Positions 34,736 through 43,734 of a stretch of 64,000 bases of DNA are shown here, piece by piece; position 1 is the first letter of the stretch; every line of letters begins with the position of its first letter. The notes under the pieces were generated by a model, which saw nothing but the letters and a program-made list of their open reading frames with translations, did not search any database and was not told where the DNA came from. This DNA is from Streptomyces blattellae (GTDB lineage: Bacteria; Actinomycetota; Actinomycetes; Streptomycetales; Streptomycetaceae), in the NCBI RefSeq assembly GCF_009709555.1, contig NZ_WJBG01000215.1, positions 1-64,000 of the forward strand, written 5' to 3'. The position numbers and the translations under genes are program-made.

Positions 34736-37564
34736 TCAGGACACGAACGTCGCGCTTTCCGCCGTGGCGACGACCGTCTGCCCGTTCGCCTGGCTGAGCA
34801 GCCCCGCCGACACCCACGCGTTCACGGTGGACCGCACCCGGGCGACCAGCGCGTCCTTGGTGGCGAAGGGAGCCCCGGCCCAGACCTCGTCGAGCAGGGT
34901 CGTGCCGTCGGCCCGTGCGGGGTTCGCGACGCCGGAGTCCGTGGTGCCGAAGACCACCCGGGGTTCCGAGCGCCGGAAGTAGGCATGCGTCGGATCCTCG
35001 GTGCCCTCGGCGAAGGGGGCGAACTCCGTGCCGTTGAGGGTGTAGTGGAGCGGCTTGCCGGTGACCGGGGCGAGGGAGGGCAGCAGGTCACCGGAGAGCG
35101 CGGCGTTGCGGTAGAGGCCGAACTGCAGGTAACTGGTGGAGGCGTTGCGGGCGGCCAGGTTCACCGGGCCGTAGAACAGGGTCTGCAGGGTCGGATCGTC
35201 GAGGGTCTTCTCGACCCGGAGCCGGAAGGGGACGGTGACGCGCACGGTGTCGCCGCTGTGCCAGGTGCGGGAGACGGTGAAGTAGCTGCCGGCCGTCGGA
35301 GTACCGCTGACCGCGCTGCCGTTGACCGTCACCCGGAAGCCGTGGGTCGCCCAGGACGGCACCCGCAGCCGCAGTTCGAAGGAGGCGTCGGCGCCGCCGA
35401 TGGTGAGCGTGCTGCCCTGCTCCCTCGGATAGTCGGTGGTCTGGGTGACCGTGACGCCCTTCTCCGCCCAGTTCAGCGTGGACGGACTGTAGAGGTTGAC
35501 GTACAGCGCGCTGCCGTCGGCCTGCTTGAAGTACACCGAGTCCTGGTACTTGGTGGCGCTCTCCATGCCGGTGCCCTCGCAGCAGGTGGTGCCCTGCTTG
35601 GGCGTGTAGTCGCGGACATGGCCGGGCGTCAGACCGATGAAGTACGTGACAAGGGGCTTCTCCGCGTCCGCCTTGTCCTGCTTGGAGCCGAGCACCTGGT
35701 TGTAGAGGGCCCGCTCGTAGTAGTCCATGTACTTCGGGTCCTGCTCGTGGAAGAACAGCGTCCGGCTGAGCTTGAGCATGTTGTACGCGCAGCAGCTCTC
35801 GGCGGTGCTCTCGCCGATCGTGCCCGCGATCACGCCCCGGGCCCGCCAGAACTCTCCGGTGCTGGTGCCGCCGATGCCGTACATCCGCACCGGTACGACC
35901 ATGCCCCAGAAGTTCTTCGCGGCCGTGAGGTAGCGCGTCTCGCCCGTCGCGTCGTACAGCCGGACCAGGCCCGTGAAGATCGGTATGTGCTGGTTGGCGT
36001 GCAGCCCGTCGAGGGTGTCGGTGTTCGCGGCGCAGGCGTCGATGAGCCTGTCCAGGTCGAACAGGCGGGCCAGCGCCAGGTGTTCGGCCTTGCCGGTGAG
36101 CGTGTGCAGATCGACGATCGCCTCGACGATGCCCCCGAACTCACCGCTGGAGAACAGGCCCCACATGCGTTGCAGGGTGGCCTCGGGCAGTCGGGACAGC
36201 CGGGAGTACATCCAGTCGCCCATGCCCGACGCGAGGTCCAGCGCCCGGGCGTCGTCCGTCGCGGCGTGCGCGTCCAGCAGTCCCCGGAGGATCTTGTGGG
36301 CCGTGTAGTACGGCGCCCACACCCGCGTGTAGTCGCTGGCCGTCATCGACTCCAGCTGGATGAACTGCGTCTCCGGGTACGCGGCCAGGAACCCGGGATG
36401 GCTGGGCGCTCCCCAGGTGCGGCGCAGGGTCGCGGTCAGCCCGCGGCCGGAGGCGTCCGCGAAGGCCGAGCCGGTGGTCTCGTCGAAGGCGTACGACGCC
36501 AGGTTGCCGCGTCCGGCCGTGGTGTCGGCGGCCCGGCTGCCCTGCAGCTGCGTGATCTCGGCGGCGGTCAGGGCACGCGACCAGACGTTGAACTCGTCGA
36601 AGGCGCCCGCGAAGACGGGGTCGGTGGAGAAGTTGGAGCGGCCGAGCCAGTTGTTGGCCAGGGTGCCGAGCGCGGCAGGCGTGAGGGTCATCGCCGTGTT
36701 CTGCGCCACGGCCGTGCCGTTGACATAAAGGATGCCGGCACCGCCCGCGATCGTCACCGCCAGGTGGCTCCACTGGTTCAGCGGCAGCGCGGCCGTGCCG
36801 TTGAGGCCCTGCTCGCCGCCGGGTCCGCTGGTGGTGACGGCGAAGCGGGGGACGCCGCCGGCGTTGCGCGCGGCCAGGTACAGATAGCGCGTGGTGTTGT
36901 TGCCGAAGTCGAAGACGCGGGCCCAGTTGCCGTCGTGGGTGGGCTTCACCCAGGCGGACAGGGTGATCGCGGAGGCGCCGCCGAGGACCGCGGAGGGGAG
37001 ATCGACGTACTGGTAGGAGCCGCGGACGTGCTCCGTCGCGGTGCCGAACTTCCCGGTGGTCCTCAGCACCGCCGGGTCGCGGCGCAGCGCCTCCCGCACC
37101 TCCGTCAACGCCCCGACCATCGTGCCGATCCTGTCGGCGAAGACCTGCTCACCGGTGCCTGCGAAAGCCTGCGACAGCATCGTCATGAAGTGCCCGGTGT
37201 AGTGGCCGCGCAGATTGCCGTTGGCCTCGCCGTCCAGCCCTTCCCAGCCGCCGGGTGCCACCGCGCCGCCCGTGGAGAGCCCGGCGTTGGCGCGGAAGAC
37301 CTGGAGCAGCCGGTTCACGTCGTAGCCGCGGGCGTGGTCCAGCATCAACTGCCGCTTGTCGGCGAACATCCCCTGCCCGAGCCTGACTTCGTCGAGTGCG
37401 AAGGGCTGCGTGGTCCAGGTGGCGGGTGCGTCGGCCGCGGCGGCTGCGGCTGGGGCGGCCGGTGCGGCGGCGGCCCGGCCGGAGGCCGCTAAGGAGAGTG
37501 GCGGGGTCGTCGCCGCGAGGGCCGCGGCCTGGAGAAGGAATCGGCGGGAGAGGGGCGGTGCCAT
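34736..37564 (-). CDS. Tat-exported GH127-like beta-L-arabinofuranosidase with LamG insert
   Basis: A 942-residue secreted enzyme. The N-terminus has a twin-arginine signal (SRRFLLQAAAL) and an Ala/Pro cleavage region. The catalytic (alpha/alpha)6 domain starts as WTTQPFALDEVRLGQGMFADKRQ, is interrupted at about residues 165-365 by a LamG/concanavalin domain (ITLSAWVKPTHDGNWARVFDFG; YLNEFNVWSRAL-like pattern) and resumes at SHPGFLAAYPETQFIQLE. Cysteine motifs STAESCCAYNMLKLSRTLF and GTTCCEGTGMES match the GH127 active site, where a cysteine nucleophile and zinc act. It probably removes arabinofuranose or related residues from plant polysaccharide. Confidence 0.85.
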   Translation of the reverse strand: MAPPLSRRFLLQAAALAATTPPLSLAASGRAAAAPAAPAAAAAADAPATWTTQPFALDEVRLGQGMFADKRQLMLDHARGYDVNRLLQVFRANAGLSTGGAVAPGGWEGLDGEANGNLRGHYTGHFMTMLSQAFAGTGEQVFADRIGTMVGALTEVREALRRDPAVLRTTGKFGTATEHVRGSYQYVDLPSAVLGGASAITLSAWVKPTHDGNWARVFDFGNNTTRYLYLAARNAGGVPRFAVTTSGPGGEQGLNGTAALPLNQWSHLAVTIAGGAGILYVNGTAVAQNTAMTLTPAALGTLANNWLGRSNFSTDPVFAGAFDEFNVWSRALTAAEITQLQGSRAADTTAGRGNLASYAFDETTGSAFADASGRGLTATLRRTWGAPSHPGFLAAYPETQFIQLESMTASDYTRVWAPYYTAHKILRGLLDAHAATDDARALDLASGMGDWMYSRLSRLPEATLQRMWGLFSSGEFGGIVEAIVDLHTLTGKAEHLALARLFDLDRLIDACAANTDTLDGLHANQHIPIFTGLVRLYDATGETRYLTAAKNFWGMVVPVRMYGIGGTSTGEFWRARGVIAGTIGESTAESCCAYNMLKLSRTLFFHEQDPKYMDYYERALYNQVLGSKQDKADAEKPLVTYFIGLTPGHVRDYTPKQGTTCCEGTGMESATKYQDSVYFKQADGSALYVNLYSPSTLNWAEKGVTVTQTTDYPREQGSTLTIGGADASFELRLRVPSWATHGFRVTVNGSAVSGTPTAGSYFTVSRTWHSGDTVRVTVPFRLRVEKTLDDPTLQTLFYGPVNLAARNASTSYLQFGLYRNAALSGDLLPSLAPVTGKPLHYTLNGTEFAPFAEGTEDPTHAYFRRSEPRVVFGTTDSGVANPARADGTTLLDEVWAGAPFATKDALVARVRSTVNAWVSAGLLSQANGQTVVATAESATFVS

Positions 37565-38138
37565 GTGTGCTCCTCCGTGAATCGACTGGTTTACCGGCTC
37601 GATATTTCGAACGCTGTACGAATAGTCGACCAGACGATAGAGAGGGGACGGAAGAGCGTCAACGGGTCGGGAGCGTTCGGTTCCGGCTGATCGCCGGGGG
37701 ATCCGCGAGCGCGGGCCCGAACCGGCCCGACTGGCCCGGCCGCACGAGAGGCGGGGGACGTGACCGGATCCGCGGCGCTCGTCGCGGCGGGCGGCACCGG
37801 GGGAGTGCGGCCCATGGTCGTGCACGTGCACCGGGGCAGTGCAGCCATGGTCGTGCACGTGCACCGGGGGCGGCCCACGGTCGTGCACGTGTACCGAGGG
37901 AACGCCACCCACGGCCGTGCACGCGGCACCGGCCCGGCGGCGGGCGCCGGACGCCCCGCCCGCGGACGCCCTGGAGCAGCCGGACATCGTGCCGTCGGCG
38001 GTCGAACGCCCGCGCGTGGCCGCGCACTTCGCCGACGGAGTGGCCGTGCTCGCGGCGGCCGAGCAGCGTGGCCTGCTGACGGTGCCCCGGAGCACCCGGC
38101 CCGCCCCGGGGCCGCGGCACGAGGCGCGGCCCGGAGGG
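37565..38138. other. Intergenic region with repeats
   Basis: 574 bases between the GH127-like gene and the HAD gene. The first 80 bases contain promoter-like AT-richer sequence with TGAATCGACTGG and TCGATATTTCGA, likely operators of the GH127-like gene. The middle holds the repeat at 37811-37930. The final 200 bases contain short open frames without recognised homology. No gene is called. Confidence 0.55.
37811..37930. repeat. Imperfect repeats around GTGCACGTGCAC
   Basis: Three well-kept copies of a roughly 25-bp unit (GGTCGTGCACGTGCACCGGG) at 37811-37836, 37845-37870 and 37874-37900, and a weaker one at 37906-37930. Start-to-start spacings are 34, 29 and 32 bp. The palindrome GTGCACGTGCAC is perfect in two copies. 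The sequence in frame would give a VVHVHRG repeat, but no plausible gene surrounds it. Confidence 0.8.
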
Positions 38139-38834
38139 TCACGCAGTCGAGACGGAGCGCACGAGCCAGTCGTACGCGGCGCGTGCCGTGAACTCCGTCT
38201 GACCGCCGCGCAGGAGCAGCCCCGCGGTCGTGAACTCCGGGGCGTCGGCCTGCGCGGCGACACAGGGGACGGCGATGCAGCGCATCCCCGCGGCGTGCGC
38301 GGCGGCGGCACCCGGCGCGGCGTCCTCCAGGACCACACAGTCGGGCGGGGCCGCGCCGAGCCGGCGGGCCGCCTCCAGGAAGACGTCGGGGGCGGGCTTG
38401 CCGCGCTCGACCTCGTCGGCCGACACGACGGTGCGCAGCCATGCGTCCAGGCCGGTGCCGGCCAGGATCGCCTCGATGGCCTCGGGTGACGAACCCGAGG
38501 CCACCGCCATGGGCACGCCCGCATCGGCCAGCCGCTCCACGAAGGCGCGCATCTCGGGGTACGCGCGCGTGGCGGTGCGGGCCAGCTCCAGATAGGCACG
38601 GTTCTTCGCGGCGAGCAGCTCGGCGACCGGGGCGCCCAGGCCGTACCGCTCCTTCCACAGCGCCACCGTCTCCTGCGTGCTGATCCCGACGTACCGCTCG
38701 TGGTCCGCCCAGGTGAAGTCCGGGACGCCCTGCTCGGCGAGGACCTGACGGCCCGCTTCGAAGTAGTTGGGTTCGCTGTCCACGAGCGTTCCGTCGAGAT
38801 CGAAGATGACCGCGGTGGTGCCGAGACTGTTCAT
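38139..38834 (-). CDS. HAD-superfamily phosphatase (beta-phosphoglucomutase-like)
   Basis: A 231-residue HAD protein with all four motifs: AVIFDLDGTLVDSEP (motif I), AVASGSSPEA (motif II), GKPAPDVFLEAARRLG (motif III lysine), and CVVLEDAAPGAAAAHAAGM (motif IV). The cap domain follows motif I (EQGVPDFTWADHERYVG). It may remove phosphate from a sugar or a damaged metabolite. It follows an AsnC-type regulator at 20 bases and is probably co-transcribed. ATG 38834 is the chosen start; an upstream in-frame ATG would add four residues. Confidence 0.9.
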   Translation of the reverse strand: MNSLGTTAVIFDLDGTLVDSEPNYFEAGRQVLAEQGVPDFTWADHERYVGISTQETVALWKERYGLGAPVAELLAAKNRAYLELARTATRAYPEMRAFVERLADAGVPMAVASGSSPEAIEAILAGTGLDAWLRTVVSADEVERGKPAPDVFLEAARRLGAAPPDCVVLEDAAPGAAAAHAAGMRCIAVPCVAAQADAPEFTTAGLLLRGGQTEFTARAAYDWLVRSVSTA

Positions 38835-38854
38835 GGGGACCAGCATGCCAATGA

Positions 38855-39349
38855 TCATTTCCCTGCTGTGCGGCCGATCGACTCCACCAACGGCAGCAGC
38901 CGGTGCGGCACACGTTGGCGCAGGGCCACCTCGGTACGGGCGCGGACGACGCCCGGCAGGCTGATCAGCTTCTGGATCACGTCCTCCAGGTGCGCGTTGT
39001 CCCGCGCCACCACCCGGGTCAGCAGATCCCCGCCGCCCGTGATCGAGAAGGCCTCCACGATCTCCGGCACGGCGGCCAGCGCGTCGCCCACGTCGTCGAG
39101 ATGGCCCTGAGTGACCTCGATGTGCACGAACGCCAGCACCGGGTGGCCGAGAGCGGCGGGGGAGAGCACCGGGCCGGTCCCCGTGATCACGCCGTCCCGC
39201 TCCAGGCGGTCCAGGCGGGCCTGCAACGTCCCACGGGCGACGCCGAGGACGCGGGCGTACTCGCGCACGCTCGTGCGGGGCCGCTCCAGGAGCAGTCGCA
39301 GGATGCGGGTGTCCAGCTCGTCCACGGCCATGGCGCCCCGTCTCCTCAT
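38855..39349 (-). CDS. Lrp/AsnC-family transcriptional regulator
   Basis: A 164-residue regulator. The helix-turn-helix (LDTRILRLLLERPRTSVREYA, VARGTLQARLDRLERDGVI) is followed by the RAM ligand-binding domain (AFVHIEVTQGHLDDVGDAL, SITGGGDLLTRVVARDNAHL). Start ATG 39349 or ATG 39331 are both possible. It diverges from the FUSC membrane protein and may control both that gene and the HAD gene behind it. The 177-base divergent region contains two TGGTCC half-sites. Confidence 0.88.
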   Translation of the reverse strand: MRRRGAMAVDELDTRILRLLLERPRTSVREYARVLGVARGTLQARLDRLERDGVITGTGPVLSPAALGHPVLAFVHIEVTQGHLDDVGDALAAVPEIVEAFSITGGGDLLTRVVARDNAHLEDVIQKLISLPGVVRARTEVALRQRVPHRLLPLVESIGRTAGK

Positions 39350-39526
39350 ACCTGGTCCGTTGGCCCGTCAGTGGACGAGCCGCAGCCGGTTCTTCTGTGC
39401 CAATGGTCCAGTGATCCGAGCGGCACTTGAGCCACGCTACGCCTTGATGCTGCAATGAACGCGTCGATGGCGCTGCGGATCCCCGCGGCGCCTTTTTCAT
39501 TCCGGTGCGCAAGGGAGCGGGAAGCA

Positions 39527-41029
39527 GTGCTGAAGAGGGTGTTCGTGGCCTCGGACCCGGGGCGGCTGCGGTTGCGCTTCGCCACCCGGGCCGTCGTCGG
39601 CGTCGGCCTCGCGGTCGTCGTCTGCGGCCTCGCCGGCCACTCCCTCGCCGGTGCGGTCACCGGCGGACTCGCCGCGCTGCTCGCCCTGTTCACCGTCACC
39701 GACGCCACCGTCCGCGGACAGGCGGTCACCACCGCGCTGCTGCCTGTCGTCGGCCTGCCCGTCCTCGCCGCCGCGGCCGAACTGCACGACCAGCCCGTGG
39801 CCCGGGACCTCGCCTTCCTCGCCGTGGCCGGCGCGGGCGTGTACGCACGCCGCTGGGGCCCGCGCGGACACAGCCTCGGTGTGTTCGCGTTCATGACCTA
39901 CTTCGTGGCGCAGTTCCTGCACGCGACCCCCAGGCAGCTGCCCGAGCTGTACGCCGCCGTCCTGCTGTCCGTGCTCACCGCCTCAGCGGTGCGCTTCGGG
40001 CTGTGGTGCTACGAGCGCCGACTGCCTCCCGCACCCGCGCCCGCCCCGTCGGCCGGCACCGGCCTGGCCCGCGTGACCACCCGCCAGGCGATCCAGGCGA
40101 CCGCCGGCGCGGGCTTCGCCCTCGTCGTGGGCCAGTTGCTCTCCGGAGAGCGCTGGTACTGGGCCGTCGGCGCCACCTGGTGGGTCTTCGTCAACACCAC
40201 TTCGCGCGGCGAGACCCTGGTACGGGGCTTCCGCCGCGTCCTCGGCACCGTGATCGGCATGGGCCTCGGCCTGCTGGTCGCCGTCCCGCTGCACGGGACC
40301 GCCGTCCCCACGGCCGTACTGCTCGCCGTCTGCGTCTTCGGGATCTTCTACACGGCCGCCGTGTCGTACACCTGGATGATGCTCTGCGTGACGGTGCTCG
40401 CCGGGCTGCTCTACGGCCTGCTGGGCGTCCTCGATCCCGCGCTGCTCGCGCTGCGGCTCGCGGAGACCGGCGTCGGCGCGCTCGGCGCCGTACTGGCCGG
40501 CCTCATCGTGCTGCCCGTCACCACCCACACCGTCACCGACGCCTGGATCCGGCGAGCCCTGCGCTGTGTCCACGCCTGCACCGCAGAGGCCGCCGCCCGG
40601 CTCGCCGGAAGCGCAGCCGCCGACCCCACCGCGCGCGTGGCGGAGCTGGAGCAACTGCTCGGCCGGGTACGGCTCTCGGTCGCCCCGCTCGTCCACCCGC
40701 TCACCCCGATGCTCGGCCGCAAGCGGCGCGCTCGCCGGGTGCTCGCCCTGCTCGACGACTGCGCCCGCGAGATCCACGGCCTGGCCGCCGTCGCCGCCGA
40801 CCCCGAGGCCTCGCACGACGCACGCCTTGCCGCGGCCTGCCGGCGCGTCGAAGCCGCCGTCGAGGCGCTCACCGGCGACGGCGACATCCCCGTATCCGCC
40901 ATCGAGGCCACCGAGGCCACCCCCGCGGAGGCCGCGGCACTCGCCCACCTGCACGGTCTGGAGCGGGCACTCGCGGGCCTCGCCAAGCCGCTGCGGGCAG
41001 CGTCGCGCTCGCCACTCGTCGGCGCGTGA
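39527..41029 (+). CDS. FUSC-family membrane protein
   Basis: A 500-residue membrane protein with two bundles of hydrophobic segments. The first is LAVVVCGLAGHSLAGAVTGGLAALLALF to FGLWCY; the second, after a linker, is QATAGAGFALVVGQLLSGERWYWAVGATWWVFVNT to LAGLIVLPV, with the GRGETLVRGFRRVLGTVIG-type motif (SRGETLVRGFRRVLGT) of the fusaric-acid-resistance/YccC family. A C-terminal cytoplasmic helical region follows. GTG 39527 has GGGAGCGGGAAG upstream. It is probably an efflux component for aromatic compounds. The stop lies 7 bases before the 41037 inverted-repeat element. Confidence 0.85.
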   Translation: MLKRVFVASDPGRLRLRFATRAVVGVGLAVVVCGLAGHSLAGAVTGGLAALLALFTVTDATVRGQAVTTALLPVVGLPVLAAAAELHDQPVARDLAFLAVAGAGVYARRWGPRGHSLGVFAFMTYFVAQFLHATPRQLPELYAAVLLSVLTASAVRFGLWCYERRLPPAPAPAPSAGTGLARVTTRQAIQATAGAGFALVVGQLLSGERWYWAVGATWWVFVNTTSRGETLVRGFRRVLGTVIGMGLGLLVAVPLHGTAVPTAVLLAVCVFGIFYTAAVSYTWMMLCVTVLAGLLYGLLGVLDPALLALRLAETGVGALGAVLAGLIVLPVTTHTVTDAWIRRALRCVHACTAEAAARLAGSAAADPTARVAELEQLLGRVRLSVAPLVHPLTPMLGRKRRARRVLALLDDCAREIHGLAAVAADPEASHDARLAAACRRVEAAVEALTGDGDIPVSAIEATEATPAEAAALAHLHGLERALAGLAKPLRAASRSPLVGA

Positions 41030-41036
41030 GGCCCTT

Positions 41037-41232
41037 AGGGCCTGTATTGGGTTGCCCCGCGGCGTCGCGACCCTGGGCACGCACTCCCCCACTGCCTCAA
41101 AGGCGTGGAGGCACCCCCACGCGGCGTTGCCGAAACGCCCGAATGGCTCCGCTGTTAGGGCGCTCCGGTGCCTTGCGATCGCACGCACCCAGCGCCGCTC
41201 CTGCTTCCACGGGGCAACCCAATACAGGCCCT
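41037..41232. mobile_element. 196-bp element with perfect 23-bp terminal inverted repeats
   Basis: The ends AGGGCCTGTATTGGGTTGCC plus CCG (41037-41059) and its exact complement at 41210-41232 frame a 150-bp interior with no coding frame. This has the form of a MITE related to a larger insertion sequence. As with the other element, it lies directly after a gene's stop codon, so it may also serve as a terminator. No target duplication is clear. Confidence 0.85.
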
Positions 41233-41311
41233 GGCGGCCCGTCTTGGTCTAGACCGATCGTGATCGACTGCTAGCGTCACCCACGACAGCACAGGGCGCC
41301 GAGAGGGGACA

Positions 41312-42349
41312 GTGGTGGCAGACGGCGACACGCGGCAGCGGCGGGCCTTCATCGGGTCGTTCACGGCGGCCGGCGGCCCGGGGATCGTGACGGCGGCCAT
41401 GCACCCCGGCACCGGGGCGCTGACCGTCCTGAGCAGCGAGGACGGCGTGCCCGACCCCTCGTACCTCGCGCTGTCGGCGGACGGGGACACGCTCTACACG
41501 GTCAGCGAGACCGCCGACGGAGCGGTGGCCGCGTACCGCGTCACCGGCGACAAGCCCGAACCGGTCGGCCCTCCGGTGCCGGTGGGCGGCAGCGGTCCCA
41601 CGCACCTCAGCCTGTTCGCCGGACACCTCCTGACCGCCAACTACGGCTCCGGCAGCGTCACCGCCGTGCCCCTGCGCGCCGACGGCACCCTCGCCCCGGC
41701 CGCGTCCGGCGTGCTCCGGCACACCGGCTCCGGTCCGCACACACCGCGCCAGCAGGGCCCGCACGCCCACCAGGTGCAGCCCGACCCGAGCGGACGGTGG
41801 GCCGTCAGCGTCGACCTCGGCACGGACTCCGTACGCGTGTGCACGCTGACCGACGGGAGCCTCGACGTCCACCGGGAGATCGCCCTGCGCCCCGGCTCCG
41901 GGCCCCGTCACCTGGCGTTCCACCCGCGCGGCTCGTACGCGTACGTGCTCAACGAACTCACGCCGACCGTCACCGTCTGCCGCTGGGACGCCGCCGACGG
42001 CTCGCTGAAACCGCTGGCCGAGACCTCGGTGCTGGCGAGGCAGCCGGCCGGTGACGCCTACCCGTCGGGCATCGTCGCCTCTTCCGACGGCCGCTTCGTG
42101 TGGACCGCCACCCGAGGCGAGGACGTGGTGTCCACGTTCGCCGTCCAGGGCGAGGAGCTGAAGCTGGTGGGCACGGTCACCTGCGGGGGCCACTGGCCCC
42201 GGGCCCTCACCGCGGCGGACGGCTTCCTCTACGCCGCGAACGAGCGCTCCGGCGACGTCACCTGGTTCACCGTCGACCCGGACAGCGGCCTGCCGCGGCC
42301 CGGCGGTCTGATCGAGGTGACCGCCGCCTCCTGCGTGGTCATCGGCTGA
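41312..42349 (+). CDS. Lactonase family (6-phosphogluconolactonase-like) beta-propeller
   Basis: A 345-residue seven-bladed propeller of the YbhE type. Characteristic pieces are AFIGSFTAAGGPGIVTAAM, DPSYLALSADGDTLYTVSE, GPHAHQVQPDPSGRWAVSVDLGTDSVRV (substrate/metal region) and GPRHLAFHPRGSYAYVLNELTPTVTV. It ends SGDVTWFTVDPDSGL. In Streptomyces such proteins act on sugar lactones; the exact substrate is unknown. GTG 41312 or 41315 is the likely start, with a purine-rich GAGAGGGG upstream. Confidence 0.88.
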   Translation: MVADGDTRQRRAFIGSFTAAGGPGIVTAAMHPGTGALTVLSSEDGVPDPSYLALSADGDTLYTVSETADGAVAAYRVTGDKPEPVGPPVPVGGSGPTHLSLFAGHLLTANYGSGSVTAVPLRADGTLAPAASGVLRHTGSGPHTPRQQGPHAHQVQPDPSGRWAVSVDLGTDSVRVCTLTDGSLDVHREIALRPGSGPRHLAFHPRGSYAYVLNELTPTVTVCRWDAADGSLKPLAETSVLARQPAGDAYPSGIVASSDGRFVWTATRGEDVVSTFAVQGEELKLVGTVTCGGHWPRALTAADGFLYAANERSGDVTWFTVDPDSGLPRPGGLIEVTAASCVVIG

Positions 42350-42679
42350 CCCCGGCCCGGAACGCCTCGGCCCAGCCGACGCCATGGCGCCTGCTGGGCC
42401 GATCCTGCGCATGTCAGCGGGTCCGGAACGTTCGTGCCGACGCCGGCCACAACAGGCCGCGCGGGCCACCGAAAAGGGTTCGCGGACGCCCGGAACGCCG
42501 AGGGCGCTCCCGGCAAGGATGCTGTCGGCCGATTCGGTAAGCGGCGCGAGAGCCTCAGCGACATGCCGCCTTCACGGCTTGTCGCTGAGACGGTGCGCCC
42601 ACTCATCTCTGTGCCCGGCGACCTCGCCAACGGCATCCCGGGAACGGAGCCCTTCGGCGTCGTACGCGAACCGTGCGGG
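42350..42679. other. Convergent intergenic region
   Basis: 330 bases between the ends of the lactonase and CbiX-like genes. A strong hairpin lies at 42554-42589 (listed separately). The plus strand has a long open frame here without recognised homology, most likely chance given the base composition. Confidence 0.5.
42554..42589. terminator. Strong hairpin between convergent genes
   Basis: CTCAGCGACA (42554-42563) pairs perfectly with TGTCGCTGAG (42580-42589), and an inner GCCG/CGGC pair extends the stem beyond one T-T mismatch, leaving a 6-base loop. Its place between convergent genes suits a bidirectional terminator. Confidence 0.75.
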
Positions 42680-43603
42680 TCAGCGGGCCGGAGCGCCCTG
42701 CGGCTGCTGCGGGGCGATGCCCAGCGCCGTCGTGTACTTGGCCAGCGCGAGCTTGCCGATCGCGGGGTAGGGGCCGAGCGCCTCGGCGGCGGAGCAGCCC
42801 GCCTCCTTGGCCGCCGCCTCGACCAGGCCCGGGTCGATCTCGGGGCCGATCAGATAGGGCGCCAGGGCCAGCTGCTGCGAGCCCGAGGAACGCAGCTGCT
42901 CGGCGACGGACGAGATCGAGCCGTCCTGGTCGAGCGCCGCCGCCATCACCGGCACCGCGAGGCGGGCGGCGAGCAGCATGCCGGTGATCCCGGCCGCCTG
43001 CACGGCCTCGTCACCGCCGACCGAGGCCAGGATGATGCCGTCCGCCGCCGTCGCCACGGTGAACAGGCGGGCGCGGTCGGCGCGGGCCAGACCGGCCTCC
43101 GACAGGCGCACGTGCAGCGCCTCGGCGAGCAGCGGGTGCGGGCCCAGCACATCGGTCAGATCGGCCGCGACCCGGCTGTCCATGACCGCCTGGCGGACCC
43201 GGCGCAGCAGCGAGCCGTCCGGTCCGGCGAGCAGCGGCACGACGACGCCGACCGGGCCGTCCGGCTCCTTGACGTCCACACCCGCGGCGCGCGCCTGCTC
43301 GTAGCGGGCCGTGCGCTCCTGGGCGGAGTGCGCGAGTACGGACGTGAGCTTGGGGAACTCCGTGTCGTCCCCGTCCAGGTACCCGATCCGCGCGTCCAGG
43401 CCGGGCAGCTCGGAGCGGGCGATGCTCACGACCTCCTCGGAGAGGCCGCGCGTGGCGGCGCTGGGCGTGCCCGGCACCGCGAGGACGAGCGCGGGGGCGC
43501 CCTCGGGAGCCGCCAGGGGTTCGGGTCGGCGGTGCCGACCGGGCTGGCGGGGGCGCGGCATTCGTACTGGCAGGCCGGACGCGGGCCCAGTGGGGGAGCT
43601 CAT
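42680..43603 (-). CDS. Sirohydrochlorin-chelatase-like (CbiX) protein
   Basis: A 307-residue protein with the two-domain layout of CbiX-like proteins: APALVLAVPGTPSAATRGL and ELPGLDARIGYLDGDDTEFPKLTSVLA in the first half, LGPHPLLAEALHVRLSEAGL and AVPVMAAALDQDGSISSVAEQL in the second half. The HG residue typical of the metal site (usually HGTR) is replaced by PGTP, so chelatase activity is doubtful. This diverged form is common in actinobacteria. No cobalamin or siroheme gene is adjacent. Confidence 0.65.
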   Translation of the reverse strand: MSSPTGPASGLPVRMPRPRQPGRHRRPEPLAAPEGAPALVLAVPGTPSAATRGLSEEVVSIARSELPGLDARIGYLDGDDTEFPKLTSVLAHSAQERTARYEQARAAGVDVKEPDGPVGVVVPLLAGPDGSLLRRVRQAVMDSRVAADLTDVLGPHPLLAEALHVRLSEAGLARADRARLFTVATAADGIILASVGGDEAVQAAGITGMLLAARLAVPVMAAALDQDGSISSVAEQLRSSGSQQLALAPYLIGPEIDPGLVEAAAKEAGCSAAEALGPYPAIGKLALAKYTTALGIAPQQPQGAPAR

Positions 43604-43734
43604 GGCGCCGCATGTTACTGGCTTCCTGGGCTCCTCTGTTCGGGGAGGGGGCAGGTGAGCGGTATCCGTCCGGTTTTGTCTGATGAGTTACGGTCGGATC
43701 AGAAGTGTTCAGCGGGTTTCGGCCAGGTGATGGG

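Noticed and set aside
37811-37930. CRISPR-like repeat cluster
   Set aside because: Only three or four imperfect copies, spacers under 10 bp, and no cas genes.
37760-38191. Plus-strand frame with VVHVHRG repeats
   Set aside because: The repeats have unequal spacing that is not a multiple of three throughout, there is no ribosome site, and the rest is low-complexity.
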